Positions 8,541-17,944 of a DNA stretch of 64,000 nt are shown here, one piece after another. The translations under genes were made by a program, and so were the position numbers. The notes under the pieces were generated by a model. That model was not told the DNA's origin and did no database searches. It saw only the letters and a program-made list of their open reading frames with translations. Position 1 is the stretch's first letter. Each line of letters begins with the position of its first letter. The DNA is from JAKFWF01 sp963741505 (GTDB lineage Bacteria; Pseudomonadota; Alphaproteobacteria; Rhizobiales; Hyphomicrobiaceae), in assembly GCA_963741505.1 (NCBI GenBank), contig CAVUIJ010000014.1, forward strand, positions 1 through 64,000, in the 5' to 3' direction.

Positions 8541-10070
8541 CTACCGCTGGTCGATCACTTCGGCGAGGACCTTGGGCAGCAGCTCCGGCAGGTCTTCGGC
8601 GATGAGGCCGGGACCGAATTGGCTGGCCGCCTCGCCGTGCATCCAGACGGCGGCGCAGGCGGCCTCCCAGGCCGGCATCTTCTGCGCCATCAGTCCAGTG
8701 ACCAGCCCGGCGAGCACATCGCCCGTGCCGGCGGTCGCCAGCGTCGGCGGCGCATTGTCGTTGATCGCGGCGCGGCCGTCAGGGTGCGCAATGACCGTAT
8801 CGGCACCCTTGTAGATGACGATCGCACCACTCGCCGCCGCGGCCACCTGTGCCGCCTCGATCTTCGATGCCATCGCTGCGGCCTTAGGAAACAGTCGGCG
8901 GAATTCGCCGGCATGCGGTGTCATCACCACCCCGGCTGAACGTTGTTTGATTTTTGCGAACAGTTCTTGGCGATCGGCTTCACCGGCGTGGCTCGTCAGC
9001 GCGTCGGCGTCCAACACCACGGCCGCCTCACCGGCAAGGATCTGCGCAACCCGATTCCGGGTCGCTTGGCCAACGCCGGCGGCTGGTCCGATCAGCCAGG
9101 TGTCGAGCCGCCGATCGGCCAGCAACGGACCGAGCCCGGCATCATCATCGAACGGGGCAACCATGATCGCGGCAAGCTGGCCGGCGTTGATCGCCACCGC
9201 ATCGCGCGGCGAGGCGACCGTCACCAGCCCCGCCCCGACCCGCAACGCCGCCCGCGCGGCCAGTCTCGCCGCGCCGGTCGCGTGCGCCGGCCCCGACACC
9301 ACCACGGCATGGCCGCGGCCGTACTTGTGCCCGTCGGCGCGCAACATCGGAAACGCCGGGCGCCATATGGCCGGACGGTTGGCCGACAGTGCCGGATCGA
9401 TCGCGCGCAGCACCTCGGCCGGAATGCCGATGTCGGCGAGGCTGGTTCGGCCGCAGTAGCCGCGACCGGGATACAGCAGATGCCCGGGCTTCAACCGGAA
9501 GAACGTGATGGTGCGGGCAGCCTTGACGACATATTGCCCAAGCGCCTGGCCGGTGGTGCCGTCGATGCCGCTCGGCACATCTACCGCGAGCACCGGCACG
9601 CCGCCGGCCGCGGCTTGATTGATCATCTCGATGGCGTCGGCGAAATCGCCGGCCGCCGGCCGGCTCAAGCCGGCACCGAATATGGCATCGATGATCAGCC
9701 TTCGGCCAGCTGCGGCCTGCGGCAGCTTCGACAGCGGCTGCGCCCATTCTTCGAATACCTTCGCACCGACGCACCGGCGGCCCATCTCTGCTGCGTCGCC
9801 CTGCAGGCTCGATGCTGCGACCAGAAGTCCGATCTCGACATCAAAGCCGCGCTCGGCCAGCAGCCGCGCCGCGACGAAGCCGTCGCCGCCATTGTTACCC
9901 GGGCCGCACAGAACGGCAATGCGACTGCCCGGTGGCACCATCTTCTGCGCTTCCTCGGCCACCGCCCGGCCGGCATTTTCCATCAGCGTCAGCGAGGGCA
10001 CGCCCTGCGCCACAGCGAGCCGGTCGGCCTGCGACATTTCGGCGACGGTCAGCAATTCGCAGCCCGACAT
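8541..10070 (-). CDS. nnrD: Bifunctional NAD(P)H-hydrate epimerase / ADP-dependent NAD(P)H-hydrate dehydratase
   Basis: Metabolite-repair enzyme: the N-terminal domain (about 1-215) epimerises R- and S-NAD(P)HX, and the C-terminal ribokinase-like domain (about 225-505) dehydrates S-NAD(P)HX using ADP. Visible motifs are GPGNNGGDGFVAARLL (56-71) and DVPSGIDG in the epimerase half, and TPHAGEFRRL and AGTGDVLAG in the dehydratase half. The start at 10070 (MSGCELLTVAEMSQAD) gives 509 residues, normal for the fused form. An upstream ATG at 10154 adds a leader absent from the family. It diverges from glnB. In many Bradyrhizobiaceae nnrD, glnB and glnA occur together in this way. Confidence 0.95.
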   Translation of the reverse strand: MSGCELLTVAEMSQADRLAVAQGVPSLTLMENAGRAVAEEAQKMVPPGSRIAVLCGPGNNGGDGFVAARLLAERGFDVEIGLLVAASSLQGDAAEMGRRCVGAKVFEEWAQPLSKLPQAAAGRRLIIDAIFGAGLSRPAAGDFADAIEMINQAAAGGVPVLAVDVPSGIDGTTGQALGQYVVKAARTITFFRLKPGHLLYPGRGYCGRTSLADIGIPAEVLRAIDPALSANRPAIWRPAFPMLRADGHKYGRGHAVVVSGPAHATGAARLAARAALRVGAGLVTVASPRDAVAINAGQLAAIMVAPFDDDAGLGPLLADRRLDTWLIGPAAGVGQATRNRVAQILAGEAAVVLDADALTSHAGEADRQELFAKIKQRSAGVVMTPHAGEFRRLFPKAAAMASKIEAAQVAAAASGAIVIYKGADTVIAHPDGRAAINDNAPPTLATAGTGDVLAGLVTGLMAQKMPAWEAACAAVWMHGEAASQFGPGLIAEDLPELLPKVLAEVIDQR

Positions 10071-10231
10071 GGCTTCCGCCTCCCTCGCGTTCCAACAATC
10101 ATCTGGCGTTGCCAGATATTTGCGCATAATGCCTGCATTTTCATCTGCCGCCACGCCGGGCGCTGCCGCGGAAAAGTGCAGTTCAACACCAAGTTATTGA
10201 TTTTCAACGCTTCCATCTTTCGCTTACCAAC

Positions 10232-10247
10232 TGGCACGGGCCATGCT
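10232..10247 (+). promoter_or_regulatory. Sigma-54 (RpoN) promoter of glnB-glnA
   Basis: TGGCACGGGCCATGCT matches the sigma-54 consensus TGGCACG-N4-TTGCW at every defined position but one (A for the first T of TTGC), with correct GG-to-GC spacing. It is 60 bp upstream of glnB. Genes for PII and glutamine synthetase are classic NtrC/RpoN targets, so nitrogen-limited activation is expected. No NtrC enhancer could be called with confidence. Confidence 0.8.
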
Positions 10248-10306
10248 TAATACTCTCGTCAGATTTGCAACCAGGGCTGCTATAGCCCATTGGGTAGGCA
10301 CGCCGC

Positions 10307-10645
10307 ATGAAGAAGATCGAAGCCATCATCAAGCCCTTCAAGCTGGACGAGGTGAAGGAGGCGCTGCAGGAGATCGGCCAGCAAGGCATCACGGTGATCG
10401 AGGCCAAGGGCTTCGGCCGCCAGAAGGGCCACACCGAACTCTATCGCGGCGCCGAGTATGTTGTCGATTTCCTGCCGAAGGTGAAGATCGAGGTGGTACT
10501 CGCCGACGAGATGTTGGAAAAGGCCATCGAGGCGATCCAGAAAGCCGCCAAGACCGGCCGCATCGGCGACGGCAAGATCTTCGTCTCCAACGTCGAGGAA
10601 GCAATCCGCATCCGCACCGGCGAGACCGGCTCGGACGCGATCTGA
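10307..10645 (+). CDS. glnB: Nitrogen regulatory protein PII
   Basis: Trimeric signal protein that senses 2-oxoglutarate, ATP/ADP and, through uridylylation, glutamine; it controls glutamine synthetase adenylylation and NtrB. The 112-residue protein starts MKKIEAIIKPFKLDEVKEAL and carries the uridylylation site Tyr51 in the T-loop (GHTELYRGAEYVVDFLPK), plus the C-terminal signature KTGRIGDGKIFV and the nucleotide-binding RTGE. It is followed 125 bp later by glnA in the same direction, the standard glnBA operon of alphaproteobacteria. The operon linkage makes GlnB rather than GlnK the better name. A sigma-54 promoter lies upstream at 10232. Confidence 0.98.
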   Translation: MKKIEAIIKPFKLDEVKEALQEIGQQGITVIEAKGFGRQKGHTELYRGAEYVVDFLPKVKIEVVLADEMLEKAIEAIQKAAKTGRIGDGKIFVSNVEEAIRIRTGETGSDAI

Positions 10646-10770
10646 TCACACGTTTCACGCGAACATGCCGCTGCGACAGATATTGCTCGTTCGCGGCCGC
10701 GTGCGCTTCGCGCGAATAGGAAGTTCTGAACGTCAACACCATCACAGTTAGCCAAAGCAGGGGAGCTGCA

Positions 10771-12180
10771 ATGACCAAAAGCGCCGACGTCCTGAAGATG
10801 ATGAAGGACAAGGATGTCAAGTTCGTCGATCTGCGTTTCACCGACACCAAGGGCAAGATGCAGCACGTCACCGCCGATGCCACCTGCATCGACGAGGGCG
10901 TGTTCGCCGACGGCTATGCCTTCGACGGCTCCTCGATCGCCGGCTGGAAGGGCATTGAAGCGTCCGACATGACGCTGATGCTCGACGCCGCGACCGCCCA
11001 TCTCGACCCATTCTTCGCCCAGACCACGCTCGCCATCTTCTGCGACGTGCTCGAGCCGTCGACCGGCGAACTCTACGAGCGCGACCCGCGCGGCATCGCC
11101 AAGAAGGCGGAAGCCTACATGAAGTCGACCGGCGTCGGCGACACCGTGTATTTCGGCCCGGAAGCCGAATTCTTCATCTTCGACGACGTCAAGTTCACCT
11201 CTGACCCGCACCACGTGTCGTTCAAGCTCGACTCGAGCGAGCTGCCGTCCAACACCGGCACCGACTACGAGATGGGCAACCTCGGCCATCGTCCGCGCAC
11301 CAAGGGCGGCTACTTCCCGGTGCCGCCGATCGACAGCTGCCAGGACATCCGCTCCGAGATGCTCTCGGTGATGTCGGAGATGGGCGTCACCGTCGAAAAG
11401 CACCACCACGAAGTGGCAGCCGCCCAGCACGAACTCGGCGTCAAGTTCGGCCCGATGATCAAGATGGCCGACGGCATGCAGATCTACAAGTACGTCGCCC
11501 ACAACGTCGCCCAGGCCTACGGCAAGTCGGTGACGTTCATGCCGAAGCCGATGTTCGGCGACAACGGCTCGGGCATGCACGTGCACATGTCGATCTGGAA
11601 GGACGGCAAGCCAATGTTCGCCGGCAACAAGTATGCCGACCTGTCGGAGACCTGCCTCTACTACATCGGCGGCATCCTGAAGCACGCCAAGGCGATCAAC
11701 GCCTTCACCAACCCGCTGACCAACTCCTACAAGCGCCTGGTGCCCGGCTATGAAGCGCCGGTGCTGCTCGCCTACTCGGCGCGCAACCGCTCGGCCTCGT
11801 GCCGCATTCCGCACGTGACGAGCCCGAAGGCGAAGCGCATCGAGATCCGCTTCCCCGATCCCGGCGCCAACCCCTACCTCGGCTTCGCCGCGCTCTTGAT
11901 GGCCGGCCTCGATGGCATCGCCAACAAGATCCACCCCGGCGAGCCGATGGACAAGAACCTGTACGATCTGCCGCCGGCCGAGCTGGCGAAAATCCCAACG
12001 GTATGCGGCAGCCTGCGCGAGGCGCTGGCAAGCCTCGACAAGGACCGCGCCTTCCTGAAGGCTGGCGGCGTGTTCAGCGACGACATGATCGACGCCTTCA
12101 TCGAGCTCAAGATGCAGGAAGTGGCGCGCACCGACATGACGCCGCATCCGGTCGAGTTCGACATGTATTACTCTGTCTGA
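10771..12180 (+). CDS. glnA: Type I glutamine synthetase
   Basis: Makes glutamine from glutamate, ammonia and ATP; dodecameric, cytoplasmic, central to ammonium assimilation. The 469-residue length is normal for GSI-beta. Signatures: FDGSSIAGW near residue 50, the metal-binding EAEFF, the NGSGMHVHMS ATP-site segment, and NRSASCRIP. The adenylylation Tyr398 lies in KNLYDLPP, so the enzyme should be controlled by GlnE in response to PII. The ribosome site GGGGAG lies 7 nt before the ATG. It is second in the glnBA operon and ends in a clear terminator at 12207. Confidence 0.98.
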   Translation: MTKSADVLKMMKDKDVKFVDLRFTDTKGKMQHVTADATCIDEGVFADGYAFDGSSIAGWKGIEASDMTLMLDAATAHLDPFFAQTTLAIFCDVLEPSTGELYERDPRGIAKKAEAYMKSTGVGDTVYFGPEAEFFIFDDVKFTSDPHHVSFKLDSSELPSNTGTDYEMGNLGHRPRTKGGYFPVPPIDSCQDIRSEMLSVMSEMGVTVEKHHHEVAAAQHELGVKFGPMIKMADGMQIYKYVAHNVAQAYGKSVTFMPKPMFGDNGSGMHVHMSIWKDGKPMFAGNKYADLSETCLYYIGGILKHAKAINAFTNPLTNSYKRLVPGYEAPVLLAYSARNRSASCRIPHVTSPKAKRIEIRFPDPGANPYLGFAALLMAGLDGIANKIHPGEPMDKNLYDLPPAELAKIPTVCGSLREALASLDKDRAFLKAGGVFSDDMIDAFIELKMQEVARTDMTPHPVEFDMYYSV

Positions 12181-12206
12181 TCGCCCACGATCGGCATTGC
12201 AATACG

Positions 12207-12235
12207 AAAGGGGCGGCCGCGAGGCTGCCCCTTTT
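12207..12235 (+). terminator. Rho-independent terminator of glnBA
   Basis: Stem AAAGGGGCGGCC / GGCTGCCCCTTTT with a GCGA loop and a single wobble pair, 27 bp after the glnA stop, ending in a T-run. Typical intrinsic terminator. Confidence 0.85.
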
Positions 12236-12312
12236 GCGTCGGGTCGAGTAATTGACAGACGACGTCCGGCGGCGCATTTCTACAGGCAGAACTTCGCCTA
12301 ACAGGTGTAGCT

Positions 12313-12540
12313 ATGCCGAACACATATTCCGTTATTCTGCGGCCTGAACCTGAAGGGGGCTTCACCGTTCGTGTGCCCGCGTTACCGGAAATTGTGACCT
12401 ATGGTGCAGATGAAGCCGAGGCAATGGCGATGGCAAAGGATGCCATTGAGTTGGTCCTGCAAAGCCGCAAGGAAGATGGCGAACCGATACCGGCGCCGGA
12501 CGGGCCGATCTTTCGGGAGATCACGGTCAACGCGGCATGA
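12313..12540 (+). CDS. hicB: HicB-family antitoxin
   Basis: A 75-residue protein with the partial RNase-H fold of HicB: YSVILRPEPEGGFTVRVPALPEIVTYGADEAEAMAMAKDAIELVLQSRKEDGEPIPAP, which matches the family along its whole length. No C-terminal DNA-binding domain is present, as is usual for the short HicB class. Its TGA overlaps the ATG of the adjoining hicA remnant (ATGA at 12537-12540). HicB normally neutralises the HicA mRNA interferase. Since the neighbouring hicA is broken twice, this antitoxin has no intact local partner. Confidence 0.87.
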   Translation: MPNTYSVILRPEPEGGFTVRVPALPEIVTYGADEAEAMAMAKDAIELVLQSRKEDGEPIPAPDGPIFREITVNAA

Positions 12541-12759
12541 GCCGCCTGCCATCGGTAAACGCAAAGGCTGTTATTCGGGCCCTGGGGCGGGCGGGCTTCG
12601 ACATATCCGAGTAAGTGGCAGTAACCGCATGCGCCACAAATCAGATCCAAAGCGGCAAATGACGGTTCCCGTTCACACAAGCAGAATTCTGGGAGGACGT
12701 TACGCGACATCATCGAGCAAGCCGGGTTGACGGTGGAAGAGTTTATCGACCTGCTTTGA
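12537..12759 (+). pseudogene. hicA: hicA toxin remnant with two frameshifts
   Basis: A full-length HicA mRNA interferase can be reassembled only across three frames. MSRLPSVNAKAVIRALGRAGFDISE is read from 12537 and stops at 12612. VSGSNRMRHKSD then continues from 12611, with MTVPVHTSRILGG. TLRDIIEQAGLTVEEFIDLL is read from 12697 to the TGA at 12757. Both shifts have the same sign and fit loss of one base each. The segment corresponding to the family's catalytic GSH reads GSN, so the active-site histidine is also replaced. The toxin is therefore dead by two independent routes. Confidence 0.88.
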
Positions 12760-13123
12760 TATGTCGAGCCAACGCGGGCCTGCGTCTCGCCGCAATCGCC
12801 AGGCTTGCTGCCGCTCTCCGTCAACGAAGGCGCAGAGGAAAATCCTATTCAGCCATTGCCTGCGCATTGGATAGCCGGACCTAACGCTCTCTTGACCGCG
12901 GTGTCGACCCATCCGCTTGCCCCCTTCCAGCTGCTGAACCGTAATGCAAATCCGGCCGCGTCAGGCGCCTGATCGAATCGCAATGGTTGTATCAACATTT
13001 ATTGATAGTCGCATTCTTCGCTGCGGAAGTAATCCGCTGCGCCTTTCACAAAGAACCAAGTCGCCGCGCGCAATCAATTTGCCTATATGACGCGCAACAG
13101 CCTGGATGACCCCGGAGAGCGCC
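12760..13123. other. Intergenic region without a recognisable gene
   Basis: Contains no supportable coding frame. A small inverted repeat TATCAA-N6-TTGATA at 12990-13007 lies in a locally AT-rich patch about 115 bp before the M3 peptidase and may be a regulator site. Its short arms make this weak. Confidence 0.35.
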
Positions 13124-15169
13124 ATGACCGCCGCCACCAACCCGCTGCTTGCAACCTGGACCGCGCCGTTCGAGGCGCCGCCGTTCGCCGATATCGAGCC
13201 GCAACACTTCGGTCCGGCGATCGAATCGGCAATGCGACTGCACGATCAGGAGATCGACGCCATCGCCGCCAATCCGGCGGCACCGACCTTCGCCAATACC
13301 ATCGAAGCCATGGAGCGGGCCGGCCGCATGCTGGCTCGTGTTGGCAGCGTTTTCTGGAACCTCTCCAGCAGCAATACCAACGACGAACTGCAGGCGCTGG
13401 AGCGAGAATGGTCGCCGAAGTATGCTGCCCACCATACCAACATCTCAACCAATGCCGCGCTGTTCAAGCGGGTCGACACATTGTTCGCGCAAAAAGATCA
13501 GCTTGGGCTCGATGCGGAACAGCTGCGTCTGCTCGACAAGATGCACAAGGGCTTCGTGCGCTCCGGCGCCAGGCTCGAAGGTGCTGGCCGCGAGCGCTAC
13601 AAGGAGTTGTCGCAGACCCGCGCCAGGCTCACCACCGCCTTCGGCCAGAACGTGCTCGCCGACGAGAAGGCCTACACCCTCATCCTCGAAACCGAAGCCG
13701 ACCTCGCGGGATTGCCGGCATTCCTGCGCGAGGCAGCTGGCGGCGCTGCCGAGGAACGCGGCATGACGGGGCGCCACGTCATCACCCTGTCGCGCTCGCT
13801 GATCGAGCCGTTCCTGACCTTCTCGACGCGCCGCGATCTGCGCGAGCAGGCGTGGATCGCCTGGGTCAAGCGGGGCGAGACCGACGGCGCGACCGACAAC
13901 CGCCGGACCATCGCCGACCTTGTCGGCCTGCGCATCGAGACAGCCAACCTGCTCGGCTACCAGACGCACGCCGACTTCTCGCTCGAGGAGACCATGGCAA
14001 AGACGCCGGCGCGCGTTCGCGAGCTGCTCGACAAAGTGTGGGCGCCGGGCGTCGACAAGGCCCGCGGCGAGCTCGCCAAGCTGCAAGCGATGGCCGCCAA
14101 AGAAGGCGCCAACATCACAATAGAGCCTTGGGACTGGCGCTACTACGCCGAGAAGGTGCGTGCCGCCGAGTACGATCTCGACGAAGCCGCGATCAAGCCC
14201 TACCTGCCGCTCGACCGCATGATCGAGGCCGCCTTCCACACCGCGACGCAGCTGTTCGGCGTCACCTTCAAGGAGCGCCCCGATGTTCCGGTCTATCATT
14301 GCGACGTGCGCGCCTTCGAGGTCAGCGACAAGGCCGGCCGCCACGTCGGGTTGTTCTACGGCGACTATTACGCGCGCGCCTCGAAGCGCTCGGGCGCCTG
14401 GATGAGTGCCTACCGACGCCAGGACAAGCTCGACGGCGACCGGCGGCCGATCGTCGTCAACGTCATGAACTTCGCCAAGCCGGCGGCCGGCGAGGCAACG
14501 CTGCTGTCGTTCGACGACGCGCGCACGCTGTTCCACGAGTTCGGCCACGGCCTGCACGGGCTGCTGTCGGACGTGACCTACCCCTCGCTCGCCTGCACCG
14601 CGGTGGTGCGCGACTTCGTCGAACTGCCCTCGCAGCTGTTCGAGCACTGGCTGGCGACGCCCGAGATCATGAGCCGCTTCGCCCGCCACGCCAAGACGGG
14701 CGAGCCGATGCCGCAGGCATTGATGGACAAGCTCAAGGCGGCGCGCACCTTCAACCAGGGTTTCGAGACGGTCGCCTTCCTCGGCTCGGCGATCGTCGAT
14801 ATGGATTTCCACACCCTGGAGAGTGCCGACAATCTCGATCCGATGGCGCTCGAAGCGGCGACCCTCGCCCGCATCGGCATGCCGCGCGAAGTCGGCATGC
14901 GCCATCGCTCGACCCACTTCCAGCATATCTTCTCGGGCGGCTATTCGGCCGGCTATTACAGCTACATGTGGTCGGAGGTGCTCGACGCCGACGCCTTCGC
15001 GGCGTTCGAGGAGACCGGCAATGTGTTCGACGCCGGCACCGCCGACAAGCTCAAGCGTTTCGTTTATTCGGCCGGCGGCCTGCGCAAGGAGGACGAGGCC
15101 TACACCTTGTTCCGCGGCCGCCTGCCGACCGTCGATGGCCTGCTCAGGAAGCGCGGGCTGGCGGCTTGA
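13124..15169 (+). CDS. M3-family metallopeptidase (peptidyl-dipeptidase Dcp / oligopeptidase A type)
   Basis: Cytoplasmic zinc peptidase that degrades short peptides. The thermolysin-like HEFGH motif is at 471-475, followed by the third ligand region in FVELPSQLFEHW, and a C-terminal HIFSGGYSAGYYSYMWSEV segment that is diagnostic for M3 enzymes and shapes the substrate channel. The ATG at 13124, 5 nt after GGAGAG, is preferred over the one at 13106; it gives 681 residues, the usual size. There is no signal peptide. Family members differ in whether they release dipeptides (Dcp) or cut internally (PrlC), and the sequence alone does not settle this. It is followed by mtnP but separated by a repeat-containing spacer. 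Confidence 0.94.
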   Translation: MTAATNPLLATWTAPFEAPPFADIEPQHFGPAIESAMRLHDQEIDAIAANPAAPTFANTIEAMERAGRMLARVGSVFWNLSSSNTNDELQALEREWSPKYAAHHTNISTNAALFKRVDTLFAQKDQLGLDAEQLRLLDKMHKGFVRSGARLEGAGRERYKELSQTRARLTTAFGQNVLADEKAYTLILETEADLAGLPAFLREAAGGAAEERGMTGRHVITLSRSLIEPFLTFSTRRDLREQAWIAWVKRGETDGATDNRRTIADLVGLRIETANLLGYQTHADFSLEETMAKTPARVRELLDKVWAPGVDKARGELAKLQAMAAKEGANITIEPWDWRYYAEKVRAAEYDLDEAAIKPYLPLDRMIEAAFHTATQLFGVTFKERPDVPVYHCDVRAFEVSDKAGRHVGLFYGDYYARASKRSGAWMSAYRRQDKLDGDRRPIVVNVMNFAKPAAGEATLLSFDDARTLFHEFGHGLHGLLSDVTYPSLACTAVVRDFVELPSQLFEHWLATPEIMSRFARHAKTGEPMPQALMDKLKAARTFNQGFETVAFLGSAIVDMDFHTLESADNLDPMALEAATLARIGMPREVGMRHRSTHFQHIFSGGYSAGYYSYMWSEVLDADAFAAFEETGNVFDAGTADKLKRFVYSAGGLRKEDEAYTLFRGRLPTVDGLLRKRGLAA

Positions 15170-15290
15170 GTGGTGAGTCGTGAGTGATGAGTGGTCCCAA
15201 GACGGCTTCAAGTGTGGCTTGCTACATCGATCATGGTGAGGATTGCTCCCCTGAATGCTCTTCGATCACCACTCACGACCGACCAGGAAC
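15168..15290. repeat. GTGAGTGG-type repeat spacer
   Basis: The 125 bp between the M3 peptidase and mtnP begins with iterated GAGTGGTGAGT/GAGTGATGAGTGG units and ends with the complementary CACCACTCACGACC. It is an imperfect inverted repeat that could fold. The same CACCACTCACGA unit recurs tandemly at 60310-60385. Confidence 0.55.
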
Positions 15291-15294
15291 GCAA

Positions 15295-16176
<882 letters not shown>

Positions 16177-16192
16177 GCCATGCAGACGCGGC

Positions 16193-16720
16193 TCAGCGTC
16201 CATCTTTGAGCGCGAACAGATCGCTGGCGAGGCTGGACGCAAGCCGATGCACGATGTCGTCCGACTTTTCTTCGCTCAATTCGCGAAGGGCCAGCGCCTT
16301 GATTCGGATTTCCAGCAGGCTCGATGCCGGCGTCGTCGCGAGATCGTCCGCGAGCCCCAGCAGCCGATCCCACAGCCGATCGAATTCGGCCTGCCTGTCG
16401 ATATCCGCGGCGGCGGACGTCGGCAGGCCGGTCGACGCCGGGCGCCGTTCGGACGCCACCAGGTTGCGACGATCGAGGGCATCGGTGAGTTCGGCGGCGA
16501 GCGCGGCGAAGCGCGTCTTCGCTTCACGGCCCTGAGACGCGCTGTCCGGGCTCCGATCGAGTTCGCGCCACCGCCGGTCCGACAAGTTTTCCGCGCCACT
16601 CAACAGCGACAGCACAGCGTCGATCTTGCCTTCGATGCGCTGCGACTGGTGCGCCGCACCCTCGGGCCTCGCTGCCGGATTGAGCAAACCCGGAATTTCG
16701 CGCTCGATCAACGAAGCCAT
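16193..16720 (-). CDS. Hypothetical protein, convergent with mtnP
   Basis: A 175-residue frame with codon use similar to its neighbours but no recognised domain. It is charged and leucine/alanine rich and looks largely helical (EGKIDAVLSLLSGAENLSDRRWREL, then LWDRLLGLADDLATTPASSLLEIRIKALALRELSEEKSDDIVHRLASSLASDLFAL). There is no signal peptide or membrane segment. It ends 17 bp from the mtnP stop on the other strand and lies 125 bp downstream of mtnA in the same direction, so it could be the last gene of the apt-mtnA transcript. The opposite strand is also open here, so coding is likely rather than certain. Confidence 0.5.
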   Translation of the reverse strand: MASLIEREIPGLLNPAARPEGAAHQSQRIEGKIDAVLSLLSGAENLSDRRWRELDRSPDSASQGREAKTRFAALAAELTDALDRRNLVASERRPASTGLPTSAAADIDRQAEFDRLWDRLLGLADDLATTPASSLLEIRIKALALRELSEEKSDDIVHRLASSLASDLFALKDGR

Positions 16721-16844
16721 TGCAAGACCCCCCTCGATGGCCGCCGACGATCCATTCGGCCGCTTCGTACCACTGAGCAGCCGAGGCTTGCGCGAAGCTT
16801 GCCGAAGCCCGCGACGGCTGCGTTATTGCACCGCAATTTCAGCG

Positions 16845-17939
16845 TCACGCCTGGTGCTCGGGGTAAAGCTGCCTCAGGCCTGCAGCCGTCGCCGGCGCTA
16901 TTCCGCGCTCGGTGATGAAGCCGGTGACGAGCCGTGCCGGAGTGACGTCGAATGCGGGGTTTGCCGCCGGCGACCCGGGCGCGGCGATCTCGACGGTTGC
17001 GACCGAGCCGTCGGCCAGCCGGCCGAGCATCCGCAGCACCTCGTCGGCGGCGCGGCTCTCGATCGGGATGTCGGCGCCGTCGCGCAGCGTCCAGTCGATC
17101 GTCGAGTGGGGCAGCGCCACATAAAACGGTATGCCGTTGTCACGGGCGGCGAGCGCCTTCAGATAAGTGCCGATCTTGTTGGCGACGTCGCCGTTGGCAG
17201 TCACTCGATCAGTGCCGACGATGCACAGGTCGACCTGTCCTGCCTGCATATAGTGACCGCCGGCGTTGTCGACGATGATGGTGTGCGGCACGCCGTGCGC
17301 GCCCAGTTCGAAGGCGGTGAGCGCTGCGCCCTGATTGCGCGGCCGCGTCTCGTCGACCCAGACATGCAGCTTGATGCCGGCATCATGGGCTTGATAGATC
17401 GGCGAGGTCGCGGTGCCCCAGTCGACGCAGGCGAGCCAGCCGGCGTTGCAGTGGGTCAGGACGTTGACCGGCTCGCCCGGCTTCTTGCGTCCGGCGATGT
17501 CGGCAATGAGCGGCAGGCCGTTGACGCCGATCAGGCGGCAAGTCTCGACATCCTGGTCGCTGATCTCGCCGGCTCGGACATAGGCTGCCGCCACGCGCTC
17601 GGCCACCGGCCGCGGCGCAATCGCCTGGCGCATCTCCTCCAGTGCCCAGCGCAGGTTGATCGCCGTCGGCCGCTGTTGGCCGAGGAAGTCGATGGCCTTG
17701 GCCAGTCCGGCATCGGTTGGATCTGCGCGCAAGGCCAGGCAAAGGCCATAGGCCGCGGCCACCCCGATCAGTGGCGCGCCTCGCACCTGCATCGCCTTGA
17801 TCGCATGCGCCGCCTCGAGGCAGGAGGAAAGCGTGCGCGTGATGAATTCATGCGGCAGCCGTGTCTGGTCGATGATCTCGACCGACCATCCGTCCGGCCG
17901 CAGCCAAATGGTTCGGTGGGCGCGGCCGTTGATTTTCAT
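16845..17939 (-). CDS. mtnA: S-methyl-5-thioribose-1-phosphate isomerase
   Basis: Methionine-salvage enzyme converting methylthioribose-1-phosphate (the mtnP product) to methylthioribulose-1-phosphate. With the ATG at 17939 (MKINGRAHRTIWLRPDG) the protein has 364 residues, as expected. Family features are AMQVRGAPLIGVAAAYG, THCNAGWLA with catalytic Cys164, NQGAALTAFEL, and IVGTDRVTANGDVANKIGTY with catalytic Asp244. The upstream frame from 18092 overlaps the zinc-ribbon gene and is not used. Only 5 bp separate it from that gene, so the order apt - zinc ribbon - mtnA is an operon. The remaining salvage genes (mtnBCD or the DHAP-shunt genes) are not in the window. Confidence 0.96.
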   Translation of the reverse strand: MKINGRAHRTIWLRPDGWSVEIIDQTRLPHEFITRTLSSCLEAAHAIKAMQVRGAPLIGVAAAYGLCLALRADPTDAGLAKAIDFLGQQRPTAINLRWALEEMRQAIAPRPVAERVAAAYVRAGEISDQDVETCRLIGVNGLPLIADIAGRKKPGEPVNVLTHCNAGWLACVDWGTATSPIYQAHDAGIKLHVWVDETRPRNQGAALTAFELGAHGVPHTIIVDNAGGHYMQAGQVDLCIVGTDRVTANGDVANKIGTYLKALAARDNGIPFYVALPHSTIDWTLRDGADIPIESRAADEVLRMLGRLADGSVATVEIAAPGSPAANPAFDVTPARLVTGFITERGIAPATAAGLRQLYPEHQA

Positions 17940-17944
17940 CCGAT

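Noticed and set aside
10441..12147. 568-residue minus-strand frame opposite glnB-glnA
   Set aside because: Composition (His/Asp/Val/Arg) is that of an antisense shadow; glnA on the plus strand is fully supported.
13445..15211. 588-residue minus-strand frame opposite the M3 peptidase
   Set aside because: Antisense shadow; no motif, while the plus strand has HEFGH and the whole M3 family pattern.
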